64,000 nt of DNA, taken from contig JBBPFI010000003.1 of the NCBI GenBank assembly GCA_037974965.1, forward strand, positions 1,302,001 to 1,366,000, written 5' to 3'. A program made the translations under genes and the position numbers. Shown one piece after another: positions 23,912 to 35,015 of this stretch; position 1 is the first letter of the stretch; every line of letters starts with the position of its first letter. Under the pieces are notes generated by a model. It saw nothing but the letters and a program-made list of their open reading frames with translations. It searched no databases and was not told the origin of the DNA. The stretch comes from Dacryopinax spathularia. Its lineage: Eukaryota; Basidiomycota; Dacrymycetes; Dacrymycetales; Dacrymycetaceae.

Positions 23912-24732
23912 ATGGTCAAATTAACGCAGATAACTGCCATCGCACTGTCTTATTCGCTCTTATCATCCGCTCTTCATTTCTATCTTGATTCTACCGAGAA
24001 GAAGTGCTTTATCGAGGAGCTCCCAACAGATACCGTCGTAGAAGGTACGTAGCCGACCTCAGACGCCTGCGTCCGTACCAAGCTGAGGTGGAATGCCCAG
24101 GACACTATCGGGCGCAGGAATGGTCCGATACGTCGCAAACGTATGAAGTCAATCCGGAGTTAGGCGTTCAGATAGATGTCGATGTACGTTTCTTCGTCTC
24201 GAGCTCGCGGAGTGTGCCTTCCTTACTTCCTCTCTTCTCGTCACAGGAACTCTCCACCGGCCACTCAGTGGTGAAAACGAGGGGACCTCCAAACGGGAAG
24301 TTCACCTTCTCATCTCATGATGCCGGCGACCATTCCATTTGCCTGTCCACCAACTACACGTCGAACTGGCTTTCGAGCAGGAAGCACATACGGATGTATC
24401 TGGACATAGTCGTCGGCGCCACGCGGCGAGACGTAGACCACGACCGCTCCCACATATCCGACTTGGCTCAACGAGTCCGCGATCTGAATTATAAGCTACA
24501 GGACATACGGCGAGAGCAGCAATTCCAACGGGAAAGAGAGGCAGCATTCCGAGACTTGAGTGAAGAAGTCAACTCTCGAGCTGTCTGGTATTGCGTTGTA
24601 CAGATCATTGTGCTGTTTGCTACGTGTGCTTGGCAACTGCGGCACCTCAGAGTTCGTGATTTGCTTGACGCCTTCCGTTCATGCTAATAACCATGTCGCG
24701 CAGAGATTCTTCGAGGACAAGAAGATTCGATA
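23912..24732 (+). CDS. p24-alpha family ER-Golgi cargo receptor
   Basis: Four exons, about 210 residues. A signal peptide (MVKLTQITAIALSYSLLSSA) is followed by the GOLD-domain start HFYLDSTEKKCFIEELP, characteristic of p24-alpha (TMED4/9, Erp1/5/6). GKFTFSSHDAGDHSICL follows in the GOLD core, then a coiled coil (HISDLAQRVRDLNYKLQDIR). One membrane helix (WYCVVQIIVLFATCAWQLRHL) comes next. The tail, on the last exon, is RRFFEDKKIR: an FF motif for COPII and a KKXX ending for COPI retrieval. These proteins cycle between ER and Golgi as hetero-oligomeric coat adaptors. The last intron separates the membrane helix from the sorting tail. Its stop (TAG 24730-24732) is 61 bp from the stop of the convergent ETR1 gene. 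Confidence 0.9.
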
Positions 24733-24793
24733 GGCAACGGATTTAATGTACAGAGGGGGTTGTTATGGTATGAAGAGAGATCGAATCGTTGCT

Positions 24794-26204
24794 TCAGCTC
24801 TCCTCAAAGTGGAACAAAATCTTCTTGTGCCTGCCGCTGAGGCTCTTCCCTATGGCCTCCTTGACTACGGCTTCCATCTCTTGGTCACTGCCTCGGAGAC
24901 TGACGATCTCATGCGAAGGCTCTTTCAGCTAATGGCCAATCAGCTATGACGTGTTAAGTTTCAGTCCACCGACATACGAGCCCGCTCTCCATCAACCCAA
25001 CAAGCTCTGCAATCAGTGCATGGCGTTCTTCCGCATTGTGCTGTTGATACCACCTGGACTGCCAATATCCCTGACACGTAAGGTTTTTGAAAATGAATAA
25101 AGACGTTGGCAGCGAGAGGGGTGCCTTAGACATTGCCCCGTACGAAATCAGATGCGCATCCTGCCTAGATCGAGTATGAGAAGGGGGCCGAAATTGTTAG
25201 GCAGAAAACGATTGTACCCGAGGAAGCGTGCCATGGTGGTGGTGTCCTTCCCGCTGACACAGTTCAAACCAAGGCGAATGGGCTGCATTGAACGTTAAGC
25301 CCCTTCCCACATGCGTCGGCAAAGAGATCCAACCTTGCCTCCCGTCCATTCCCGCACCATGTCTCTAGCCGACTTCTCACCGAGCTCGTTGTAAGTCAGA
25401 ACATAGTCGGCGCCCAAACCCTTGAGCTCTTGCTTAAGGTCCTCGATCCCTTGGCTGCAAGCGAAGTCGCGTCAGGATAGACTATTATGAGTCCACAGGC
25501 GAGGAGGCACACCGGTCTCGAACCAGGTTTATCGTCTTTAGACCTCGTCGGTGGGCGATCTGGATGACCGCCTGTCCAACTGTACTGTTCGCCCCATTCT
25601 GGATCACGAATTCTCCTGCTTCGAGATCCACGAAGTGTGTCAAAAGCGCAAGCGCAGTTGGGGGATTGACCTATATGTACGTTAGTGAGCCACTTGATCC
25701 ACAGTCGAGGCAGCTCACGGTGAGAGTCGCCGCTTGAACTTCCGTCAGAGGAGAGTTTGAGGATTTGGGCACCCTAATAATGTCGCTCTGCTTGGCTAGG
25801 ACTTCGCTCGCCCACGTCCCGAATTGGGGAGTGCTGAAGATGACCCAGTCGCCCTTCTGGAAACCGGACACGCCCTCGCCAACTTCTTCTACCAAAGCCA
25901 GCCCTTCGTTGCCAGCTATGTATACCGGCTCCGGAGTACCCAGGTCATCTCTCGCGCGGGGCTTGGCTGGATACGCTCCTTGAATGACATTCAGGTCCGC
26001 AGGGTTGACCGGACTCAAGGCAAACTTGAGTTTGACTTGATCGCCCTGCGGCGCTGGCAGAGCGGGTAGTGTGCGGACTGTCAGGACCTCAGTGGGTTCA
26101 CCGTTGCGCGTGTAGATTACGGCTTTGGCCTTTCTAGCAAATGATGAAGAAAAAAACCGGACGTTGACGGACGATAGCGAGCGTGCTCCTATTCTTGAGA
26201 ACAT
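24794..26204 (-). CDS. ETR1: Mitochondrial 2-enoyl thioester reductase (MECR/ETR1)
   Basis: About six exons. The N-terminus from 26204 is a mitochondrial presequence ([20 protein letters not shown]). The MDR-superfamily fold then has [20 protein letters not shown], substrate-site [12 protein letters not shown], and [19 protein letters not shown]. The NADPH-binding stretch is [20 protein letters not shown], followed by [11 protein letters not shown]. The C-terminal part has [29 protein letters not shown] and [12 protein letters not shown]. The enzyme reduces trans-2-enoyl thioesters in the last step of mitochondrial fatty acid synthesis, which feeds lipoate production. The last exon is separated by a 51-base intron ([10 protein letters not shown] ... 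FHFEES). An in-frame ATG at 26315 would add 37 residues; the later ATG is preferred because the presequence begins there. Confidence 0.9.
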
Positions 26205-26517
26205 GGTCGTCGAGCAGCTCGCTGTCGCGTGTGGTGGATGCTGTGGGTGACGAAGCTTCACTGCACTGACCGACGGCCCCAGGTTCAGGGCGCGGCCTCG
26301 GTTAAAGCCATTCATCCTACCGGAATAAACATCATATTCACATGGCAGCCTCTTGCCTCTTAACGCACAGCGTGCATTTCGTCTTCACTCATTGTTGCTA
26401 GCAGTTTCAATTCGCTACTCTGACTTTGAAGAACACCTTGGGATATATAATAGGATGCGATTTAGGGACAGAGTAGGCGATTTTCAGCGTGTAAAGCAGA
26501 ACATTTACCGTGCTTTT
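26205..26517. other. Spacer between ETR1 start and ATP1 end
   Basis: About 310 bp between two minus-strand genes. It holds the ETR1 promoter and 5' leader (or its N-terminal extension to 26315) and the ATP1 3' UTR. Nothing else was seen. Confidence 0.45.
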
Positions 26518-28545
26518 TAGGCGTTGAGGAAGGCGGATACGTGGTCCGTCACAACCTATACATTCTAGGTTTAGATATGCCCGTCGGCAGATGATCAATG
26601 CAACTGACCTTCTTGATCTTGGCCTCAAGCTCATCGCTGGCGGCCCCCTTGGCAATCTCCTCCAGCAAGGGGCCCTGGCTAGTGGCAAGGTGTTCACGGA
26701 ACTCCATCTCCCATTGGGTGATCTTGTCAACGGGAACGTTGTCGAGCTAAGATGAAACATGAGCCGGTAACCGCGTAGCAGATCGCAGAATGCTTACGAG
26801 ACCGTTAACACCAGCGTAGATAATGGGAACCTGCACCTCGGTAGCCAAAGGCTGGTACTGGCCCTGCTTCAGGAGCTCGGTGAGACGAGAGCCACGGCTG
26901 AGAAGGAAGCGGGTCGAGGCATCGAGGTCGGAACCGAATTGGGCGAAAGCTGCAACCTCACGATATTGGGCCAAGTAGAGCTTCAGGGAACCGGCATACT
27001 TCTTCATGATCTTACTATAAGAAGGTTTAATAATGTCGGAACACATTCACACAAAACACTCACGTCTGGGCGGCCGAACCGACACGAGAGACAGACAAGC
27101 CGACGTTAATGGCGGGGCGAACACCCTTGAAGAAGAGCTCAGACTCCAGGAAGATCTGTCCGTCGGTGATGGAAATGACGTTTGTCTTACAGGGTACATT
27201 AGTCCCGGCACGCACAGCAGTGATAACAAAGGAACTCACGGGAATATAGGCGGACACATCGCCACCCTGAGTCTCAATAATCGGGAGCGCGGTCAGAGAA
27301 CCTCCTCCAAACTTGTCGTTCATCTTGGCAGCACGCTCAAGAAGGCGAGAATGAAGGTAGAAAACGTCACCGGGATAAGCCTCACGCCCTGGCGGCCGGC
27401 GGAGGAGCAGAGACATCTGACGGTATGCAACAGCTTGCTTGGAAAGATCGTCATAGACGACCAGGGCGTGCTTGCCATTGTCACGGAAGTATTCGCCCAT
27501 GGCGCAGCCAGAGAAGGGGGCGAGATACTGCAAAGGAGCAGCCTCAGAAGCCGTGGCAGCCACAATGATGCAGTACTTCAGAGCATCGTTCTCCTCCAAT
27601 GTTTGAACAAGCTGCGCGACAGTAGACCGCTTCTGTCCGACCGCCACGTAGACACAGTAGAGCTTTTGCTTCTCGTCGTTCCCATCGTTCCAGCGCTTCT
27701 GATTGAGGATGGTGTCAAGCGCGACAGCCGTCTTCCCGGTCTGACGATCCCCAATGATCAGCTCACGCTGACCACGGCCGATGGGAACCATGGCATCGAT
27801 TGGCTTCAAGCCAGTCGCCATGGGCTGGTTAACAGAGCGGCGAGGCAGGATGCCCGGGGCCTTCAAAGAGGCACGCCGGCGTTCCTTGGCCTGGATGGGG
27901 CCCTTGCCGTCGATGGGATTACCGAGAGCATCGACAACACGGCCCAACAGCTCGACACCGACAGGCACATCGACGATTTGGCCGGTTCGCTTGACGGTGT
28001 CGCCTTCTCGGATAGCACGATCATTACCGAAGACGGAGACACCAACGTTGTCGGGTTCCAAGTTAAGGCACATGCCGCGCACGCCCGAAGAAAACTCCAC
28101 CATCTCCTCTGTTTAAGGCTCAGTGTACTAAAACCTAAGCCGACTGATGTGGACTCACCGGCTTGGACATTGCGCAAACCGTAAACACGAGCAATACCAT
28201 CACCAATCGCTAGAAGTGCAGCATGAGTACCACTCCACTGTTGTCCTCAGCATGAGCGTTACACACTCAGAACACGACCAGTTTCCTGCACGTCTCCACC
28301 GAAAGAAGCGCCCCCGATACGCGACTCGAGGATGGAAGAGACCTCAGAAGCAGCTATTCCATTATGAGTAAAAAAGAACACGGACGACGGTTTGGGGTGA
28401 GGACGGACCAGGCTTTGCTGTTGCATAGTTTCGGATCTATCAAGGAATAAGTATATGGATGCATATATGCGAGTATAACAAGACATACGATAGGAGATGC
28501 TGCCCTTACGGCGACGGACGCCCTCCTAAAAGCGAGGGAGTGCAT
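26518..28545 (-). CDS. ATP1: ATP synthase F1 subunit alpha, mitochondrial
   Basis: About eight exons. The first two encode the presequence ([19 protein letters not shown], then IRNYATAKP). Exon 2 is only 28 bp (28409-28436). The mature protein begins [14 protein letters not shown]. Landmarks include [18 protein letters not shown], the P-loop [56 protein letters not shown] with the arginine-finger segment, [17 protein letters not shown], and [10 protein letters not shown]. It ends [10 protein letters not shown] at TAA 26518-26520. The protein is a catalytic-hexamer subunit of mitochondrial F1Fo ATP synthase. All core motifs are intact. An antisense open frame of 383 residues (27033-28184 plus) is a shadow. 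It is divergent from the eL43 gene. Confidence 0.96.
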
Positions 28546-29413
28546 TGCGGGGGAGGGCGGAAATGACGAGCAATGAATGCGAGTCGGGGTGAGGAGGACG
28601 AGGAGGAGGACGACGACGACAACGGGGGTTTAGCAGAGGGCGAAAGAGGGAATGGGCCGTGCGCGGCGGTGCCAAAGAAGGGAGCAACTCGGAACGGACT
28701 CAAACGGAATCGTCATCGTCCTCCGAATGGGGACACGTTCCAACATCATACCAAAGCCGGCCCTAAACTCGAAGCCTTCTTAACAACAACAACCACTTCT
28801 TATCGCCCCCCCTTCCATATGTTCTTTAACTACTTTAATCTTCAGGTTATGCGTCACCGTTTTGTCCTGGCCACCAACAGGTTTTGTAGATTCTATGATG
28901 AGCAACTCCAAAAAAAGGAGCCTTCGCCTGTAACAAGCGGCATAAGTCCCTGTAACAGCAGTATCTGATGTCTCCCGTCAACTTCAGAGTCCTGCCGTGG
29001 TGGGCATGTCATCGTGCTCGCTGCTCGTGAATGTAGCGACGGAGAGTTGCCAGCATCGCTGAACTCATGGCGCCCATTGCTTAGGGCTAGCTCTATGCCG
29101 GAAAACCAGTAGATTGCGCATGAACCAACAAGTGTAACCACGTTTGACGGAATCCATCATTGTCTCTGGTCGTCCATAGCCAACACTTTACCTCTAGTCG
29201 TTTCGGCTGCGCGGCCCACGGTAGCCACACAATAGAAAGCTGTTAACTATCAAGACCAGTTTATAACCGCGGCAGAACGAGTTGCGGAAGCAATAAGATG
29301 GGTGGCGGTGCTACTCCTTGAAGTCCTGTACAGTTTTATGGTGGCCTAGGGTTCCTGCTCACCGTCGCTGAGCTCCTTTGCACCGTCGGCCTCGATTTCA
29401 CAACACCAAAAAC
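28546..29413. promoter_or_regulatory. Divergent promoter region of ATP1 and RPL43
   Basis: An 868-bp spacer lies between two highly expressed housekeeping genes. It contains a purine-rich low-complexity run of GAG/GAC triplets (28580-28625). An AT-richer part lies at 28790-28870, and a TTTATAA box about 155 bp upstream of the eL43 start. The 131-residue open frame across the GAG/GAC run is low-complexity with no family features, so I did not call it. Confidence 0.45.
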
Positions 29414-29959
29414 ATGGTGAGAACAGATTATCTTGCGTCGTCAATGGAGAAGGTACTGATCTTATGGGTAGACTAAGCGCACCAAGAAGGTCGGCGTTAC
29501 CGGCAAATACGGCACTGTGGGTGGTTTTGTGATATCGGGACGACATACCGCTGACCCAAGGTTTAGCGTTACGGTGCTTCCCTGCGCAAGCAGGTGAAGA
29601 AGGTACATAAGGGGTGCCCGGTACACCTATCGAGACGCTAACGTGGCTCGTAGATGGAGATACAGCAACATGCTCGGTACACCTGCACCTTCTGTGGCAA
29701 GGTGCGTTTCTACCGGTGCTACAGCAAGGAATGTTCGTATTCACTGTCATGTAGGACTCCGTCAAGCGGACCGCTGTTGGTATCTGGAACTGCCGGGCCT
29801 GCAAGAAAGTGACTGCGGGTGGGGCTTGGACTGTGTCGACGACGGCAGCTGCCACGGTGCGGAGGTGCGTGTCCTTCCTATCGACACCCCATACACGTCG
29901 ATTGACATGTTCTGCGAAACAGTACCGTTCGCCGCCTTCGCGAGCTGGCGCAGGCATGA
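29414..29959 (+). CDS. RPL43: 60S ribosomal protein eL43 (L37a)
   Basis: Five coding exons, about 92 residues. Exon 1 contributes only the ATG, followed by a donor GTGAGA. Then come [63 protein letters not shown] and [17 protein letters not shown], ending [11 protein letters not shown]. The zinc ribbon (CTFC ... CRAC) is complete. eL43 sits in the large ribosomal subunit. An ATG-only first coding exon is a known habit of ribosomal protein genes and usually goes with intron-dependent expression. The minus-strand 237-residue open frame over this gene is a shadow. Confidence 0.95.
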
Positions 29960-30335
29960 GATCGTCCTGTGCTGGGGAGAAGGCTTGGTAGCCGGCTCTG
30001 TTATACTTCATGCGCGATATGCTCTGTACTCCGACTGTAGTCGCAATGCTATAGTTCATGCTTCTGCCGTTCCGGATTCCGTGGGTGGCTTAGGTCTCTT
30101 GTTTGCCGTCTAGAACAGTATCGTACACTTTCCCTTTCCAACCGGGTGCATCCTCATTATGCTATTTCGAGCCCTGCGCTTTGGTAAGGTCATGTTCCGA
30201 GCTCAATTAAGTTTCATTGTCAGAATACACAGCGCGACCCATCACCTGGCGATAATGAGGAAGGTCCGCCAGACACCAAGACGCATGGATAATCTAGGTA
30301 TGGAGAGACATCAGACAGCCACAGGTGATCTGCGA
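29960..30335. other. Convergent 3' spacer of RPL43 and CDC55
   Basis: This 376-bp spacer holds both 3' UTRs. The only structure noticed is the hairpin at its right edge that overlaps the CDC55 stop codon (listed separately). No coding frame with family features was seen. Confidence 0.45.
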
Positions 30336-30341
30336 TCACCT
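30323..30341 (-). other. Hairpin overlapping the CDC55 stop codon
   Basis: AGGTGATC-TGC-GATCACCT is a perfect 8-bp stem with a 3-base loop. On the coding strand the TGA stop of the B55 gene (30336-30338) lies inside the first arm. It could mark transcript 3' processing or termination, or it may be chance; no U-tract follows. Confidence 0.4.
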
Positions 30342-32067
30342 ATCTACCGAGAAGATGAACAAATTGTTCGTCGCGGCAATCTGCAGTGGCGAAGGGTTTA
30401 GCGCGCGAGTTCAGCGCTCGCAGTGAATTAACTCACAGCGATGGTGTTCTCCCGAGGATGCCAGCTACCATGCAGAATCTTTTTGTTGAAGTCCATTGCG
30501 TCGAGATTGACGCCATCTTTTAAACCGGGCTTCGTTCCATTCTTCATACCAGGCTTGCCGGCCGCTCCAATTTTCTTGGCCTTGAAAGCAGACTTATCTG
30601 CTTGGAGCACGATATCGTTCGTAGTGTTGACATCGTAGATGTGGAAATAGTTTTGGTAGGAGCCGGTCAAAACGCTCCTGGGCGGTGGGTAGTCAATTCG
30701 GAGCATGGTGCAGAGCATAAAAACGGACTTACTGTCCATCGCCGCTCCACGTACACTCGAACTTATCGAAGATGCAATCGTTCTCATAGAGGTCGCAGAG
30801 CTTGCCCCGTAGATGATCATGAATTTGGATAGTCTTCAGTGGCCCGCGATCCATATTGACGTCCCAGATCTTCAACGATAAGTAGTCGCGTGAGAGGATG
30901 TATCGCCCGTCTTTGCTGAACTTCACATCGGATATGGAAGATATGATCTCCGAGAAGAATGAACGATTAGAGGGATCATCTTCTTCCTCAAAAACTGGAC
31001 TCAATTTAGCTTGGCGCTCAGGTGAATGCAAGGAAGGGCTTACGCTTGGCATGGCGATCACACAAAGCAGATTCCCTCATGTCAGCAAGCTTGATCGTTC
31101 CTTTCGAGCTGGAATACATGAAAAGGTTGCAGTGAATGGGATGAAATTCCGCTGCAGTGATGACTTCGGTCAGCTCCTCCATATTGGCCGGCTTGATATC
31201 CACGATATCTGCAGAAGACATCAAAAGGGATAATGTGACGGGATAGATGGCGCCGTACTGAAGCTCTGATCGCTGATGTTGAGGTTCCAGAGGTTGATGC
31301 GTAAATCATCGGCGGAGATGTACGTTTCCCCGTCCGAATTTATCGAAATCGAATTGATGTGGTATGCATGTGCATTCGCATATACTTTCCGAGGTACAGC
31401 CGCGACGATAGAATCGTGCTGGGTCATTTTCGGTAGACGCAGATTGTTCGCGTGTGTCGGGGCAGCAACTGACCGGGTCCCCTCATGCATGTTGTTTTCG
31501 GCCACCACCTTGAGTTGCTTCTCGAAGACCTTCCATAGCTTGATGGTTTTATCTACGCAGGGACTGGCATTGGTAGTGTTCACATGGAAGAGATTGGGTC
31601 TAACCGTTGGTAGATAGAAGGAAATGAGCAGCATTCTGACGTTTGCACCACTTTATTCGGTTAATCTTCTCTTCAATCTCCAAGGACTTGAGGTAGTCAA
31701 ACTCCGGCTCATGTGACTGGAACTCGGTATAGAACTTGTATTCACAACCTTTCTTCTGCTTGCCATGTGAGCAGTCAATCCGGAAAGCTCTCTGAGATAA
31801 CCCACGCTATCGTTTCGCTCAAAGAGCACCACTCTTCCACCTTTATCTCCTGTGGCTAGATAATCCCCGGTATGGTCAAATTCCACGGTCGAGATGATAT
31901 CGGCTGCAGGTAAGGTAGACGCAGTCAGACCGACGAACCGCCTCAGCAGCATAGATAAACCACCGACCTTCGGTGATATCATCCACCTCCCCCTTGTCGC
32001 CGAAGCATTGAGCAAAGCGCCAGTTGTTCGCATTTGCTGTTGCTGAAGTGGAGGGTTCCCCATCCAT
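30336..32067 (-). CDS. CDC55: PP2A regulatory subunit B55 (Cdc55/Pab1)
   Basis: Seven or eight exons encode a WD40 propeller. Landmarks of the B55 family in order: [167 protein letters not shown] and [12 protein letters not shown]. The C-terminus is [15 protein letters not shown]55 targets PP2A to substrates such as Cdk1 phosphosites in mitosis; it is soluble in cytoplasm and nucleus. An Ala/Gly/Lys-rich loop near [16 protein letters not shown] replaces a variable loop of the family. The start at 32067 gives a short Ser/Ala-rich leader. The Harbinger transposon begins 269 bp upstream of this start. Confidence 0.94.
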
Positions 32068-32486
32068 GACGTGACGCTCGGAGGACGTTCGGTGTGACTG
32101 GACACAAGTTGGGTAGAGGCGGGGGGCGTTCGGTACGAGGTGGAGGAAGGACTGGTTATAGTCTGATAATGGGGAGGATATAGAGGAGAATAGGGGGTCG
32201 TTAGAAGTATTGAAAAGGTGGTTTTTAGGTTAACTTTGAGAAGGGCGACAGGCAATGAGACGTGAATTGAGTTGAGGAGATGAGGGACGGTGTGCGTGGG
32301 TTGTATGGCGCCCTATGAGCGTTGTGCACCGTATTGGATGACTTCCCGTCGTCCAAGATCCTAAATGTGCTTCCATCAACGGAAGGAGAATCCTAGATTT
32401 AGGATAGGACTGCTCACCGTCGCAGGTTTGTTGCCCAGAGCCATACCACCCAGATCAATCCTAAAACCCTGAACCGTACATTATAC

Positions 32487-33835
32487 ATGAACTCCATCAT
32501 TCTTGATCGCTGGCAGACAGTGCTGGAGGAAGATGTCCTTGCGCAAGAGGATGATGGATATGACAGTGACGAAGAGCAAGCCCGGAATGCTGCCTTCCTC
32601 CTTTTGGTACACCACCAAACCACAGCAGTTGTTGCAGAAGAACGGAGCTTGCGCAGGGTGTATTTGACACGACCAGACCTGCTACCCAACCCTCGTCACA
32701 GCACACCTTTTCAGCAGGTGTTGTACAGTGAGAATGATCGCGCATACATCACAACAATGGGACTGGATATCAAGACATTCCGATATCTACTTTGCGCAGG
32801 GTTTGAAGAGGCCTGGAATTCTACACCAATCATTCGCAATGACGTCGCATCTGGTGCTGAACCCAAAGCATATCGCCGGTCTCTTGATGCTGCAGGCGCC
32901 CTCGGCCTTATCCTGCACTGGATAAATTCAACAATGCTGGACAAAACCCTTGCGCAAGTCTTTGCCCTCGTCCCAGCAGTCATAACACGGTATCGAAGCT
33001 TTGCCCTTGCCCTGCTTCTCCAAACCCTGCGCAAGGTGCCAGAGGGTCGAATATGTTGGCCAGCCACGGAGGACGAGTTTGAAGCCCTATCAGACCTTGT
33101 TTGTGCACGGCATCCACGCTTAAAGGGTGCTTTCGGGTCTGTGGATGGGTTGAATCTCCCAACAGCAACATCGAGCGATGAGCGCTTGCAAAATGCACAA
33201 TACAATGGGTGGCTTCATGGGCATTACACCAGTAGTGTGATTGTGTTTGCGGCTTCAGGTGAGTCTCAACCTTGCGCAAAGTCTTCTGTGACTGACCTTG
33301 CGCAGGAGAAATCATCCATGCTGTGATCAACGCACCCGGTAGCTGGCATGATGCACTGGTAGCTCGAAGTATTTATCGCAAGCTAGAGACCAAGACCCCT
33401 GAAGGCTTTTTCCTCGCAGCCGATACTGCATTCCCACATACCCTGGCCTCCATTGCATCCAAAATACATACACCTGTGAAGACCGGCAGCTATACAACAC
33501 GTGAAGAGCTTCAGGTCATTGAACAGCTTGTCTCTTTCCGACAGTCCGCAGAATGGGGTATGCGAGCAATACAGGGCTCCTTTGGACGTTTGCGACTGCC
33601 GCTCGATGCCAACAATGCGCAAGGTCGATCTGAGCTCCTTGAAACCGCTTTTCGACTGCATCAAATCCGAGTGCGCTTGGTTGGTATCAACCAGCTGAAA
33701 AGTGTATATGAGCCAATCTGGACAGAAGCAAAGGAACTCAAACAAACATGGACCGGGATGCATAAGATGCTGTTTCCAGACTTGCACAAGGCAGAACGTG
33801 TTGCACAATTTCATTATGTCGAAGTACAGGACTAG
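32487..33835 (+). CDS. Harbinger (HARBI1-like) DDE transposase
   Basis: Two exons (32487-33258 and 33306-33835) join in phase 1 to 433 residues. The nuclease triad is visible: Asp220 in FGSVDGLNL, Asp297 in FFLAADTAFPH and Glu340 in RQSAEWGMRAIQGSFGRLR, with the family signature PGSWHD between. This matches the DDE_4 nuclease of PIF/Harbinger and HARBI1. The N-terminal 100 residues are acidic. The 47-base intron contains one TGCGCA motif and its acceptor is formed within a second one (CCTTGCGCAGG). The gene ends GAC TAG in a palindrome shared with the convergent partner gene. No damage was seen in the frame. Confidence 0.9.
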
Positions 33836-33845
33836 GCGCCTAGTC
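33830..33845. other. Palindrome carrying both transposon stop codons
   Basis: GACTAGGCGCCTAGTC is a perfect 16-bp palindrome. Read on either strand it gives the last codon and stop (GAC TAG) of one of the two convergent Harbinger genes. It lies close to the middle of the element. Confidence 0.92.
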
Positions 33846-35015
33846 TCTATCTGGCATAGGAGGGAAATTCATACCTTGCGCAAGGAATGCGCCAACATTG
33901 CCCATGCCCATCATCATAACACGCATCTGGTCCTGCATCTCCAAGCGCGCTTGCGCTACATCAAGCTGCCGCTGTACAGCAACTTGCGCTCGGGCATCCT
34001 CAACCAGTTTCATGCGCAGGTCCTCAATGATCTTCTCTTTTTCCATCATCATGGCGACATGCTCAAGCTGCTTATCACGTAGCTGGGCTTGGAGCGATGA
34101 GATCTGCGCCTCATAGAGATGTCGCTGGACTCGAGCCTCATCACGTCGTGCTTGAGTCTCTGGATTGAAAGCCTGGCTGACATTTGCAAGGAGCGTGTTT
34201 GTTGAGTCCTGCCGTGAATCGCCCTTCTTGACATGGCGCCGCTGTTTGACAAGTATTGGCTCGCTGGGTGTCGCAGCTGCTGTTGGGACATCACCCTGCG
34301 CAAGGTCTTCCTGGGCAAGTTGACTCTGCGCAAAGTTTTCTTCATCGGAAGGTGGCCACACGATGCCATCGCTATCTTCATCTTGTAAGTCGACCATGTG
34401 AACATCGTTCTGGATATCGCGGTTCACATCCTTTGCCCGTGCAACAATGGCATGCATATGCGGGTTACCGGTGGGCTTAGGCATTCGGACTAGCTGGTAG
34501 TAGGTAAGCAAAGACCTTGCGCAAGGTCTAAGTGTGCGCACCATATTGAACTTGCGCTTGATGCTCTCCTCAGTTCGATCGGCCATCTTTGCACTTGCCC
34601 AGAACTCTCTCATCCCCTGCGCAACCTTCTCCCATCCACTTGATCCAATTGGCTTATGCCGCTCAACCTCCTCGACCAACCTCAACAACTCTGCATCACC
34701 ATACCCCTGCGCACCGCTCGCACGTCCCTTTGCTTTCTTCAGTGGTGGTTCATCTTGCGCAAGGTTCTTTGCTGGTTGCCGCTTTTTGGGTTGGACAGAA
34801 GTTGGCGCAATTTGTGGGGTAGATGGAGGGACGGGTGCACTCATCGCTTCTGCCATGGTTGGCAAGAAGTCTTCATCCTGCTGAGAGGAATGCGCTGAAA
34901 GCGGGCTGTAGCTATAAGGGCTTCTTCCCTCCCAGCCTTGCGCACGGAGTGTGGCAGGATGTGGTATGATATGCGGTAGATACATCGGTGAGCTGCTGTT
35001 ATCGAGGTTGTCCAT
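33840..35015 (-). CDS. Harbinger Myb/SANT-like DNA-binding partner protein
   Basis: Frame of up to 391 residues. A 51-base segment (about 34493-34543) has a good GTGCGC donor and a CTACCAG acceptor, so the spliced form is probably about 374 residues. The N-terminus is disordered and Pro/Ser-rich. A trihelix/SANT-like region follows: GYGDAELLRLVEEVERHKPI, GWEKVAQGMREFWASAKMAD and EESIKRKFN. The C-terminal part is a long coiled coil (RRDEARVQRHLYEAQISSLQ ... RMKLVEDARAQVAVQRQLDV) ending PPMPDRD. In Harbinger systems the Myb-like protein brings the transposase into the nucleus and to the DNA ends. The stop lies 4 bp from the transposase stop. Confidence 0.84.
   Translation of the reverse strand: MDNLDNSSSPMYLPHIIPHPATLRAQGWEGRSPYSYSPLSAHSSQQDEDFLPTMAEAMSAPVPPSTPQIAPTSVQPKKRQPAKNLAQDEPPLKKAKGRASGAQGYGDAELLRLVEEVERHKPIGSSGWEKVAQGMREFWASAKMADRTEESIKRKFNMVRTLRPCARSLLTYYQLVRMPKPTGNPHMHAIVARAKDVNRDIQNDVHMVDLQDEDSDGIVWPPSDEENFAQSQLAQEDLAQGDVPTAAATPSEPILVKQRRHVKKGDSRQDSTNTLLANVSQAFNPETQARRDEARVQRHLYEAQISSLQAQLRDKQLEHVAMMMEKEKIIEDLRMKLVEDARAQVAVQRQLDVAQARLEMQDQMRVMMMGMGNVGAFLAQGMNFPPMPDRD

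Noticed and set aside
27033-28184. 383-residue plus-strand open frame
   Set aside because: It lies antisense to the exons of ATP1, whose family motifs are complete; composition-driven shadow.
28573-28968. 131-residue plus-strand frame between ATP1 and RPL43
   Set aside because: Low-complexity GAG/GAC translation followed by random sequence; no splice or family support.
29346-30059. 237-residue minus-strand open frame
   Set aside because: Antisense to eL43 exons and introns, no family features.
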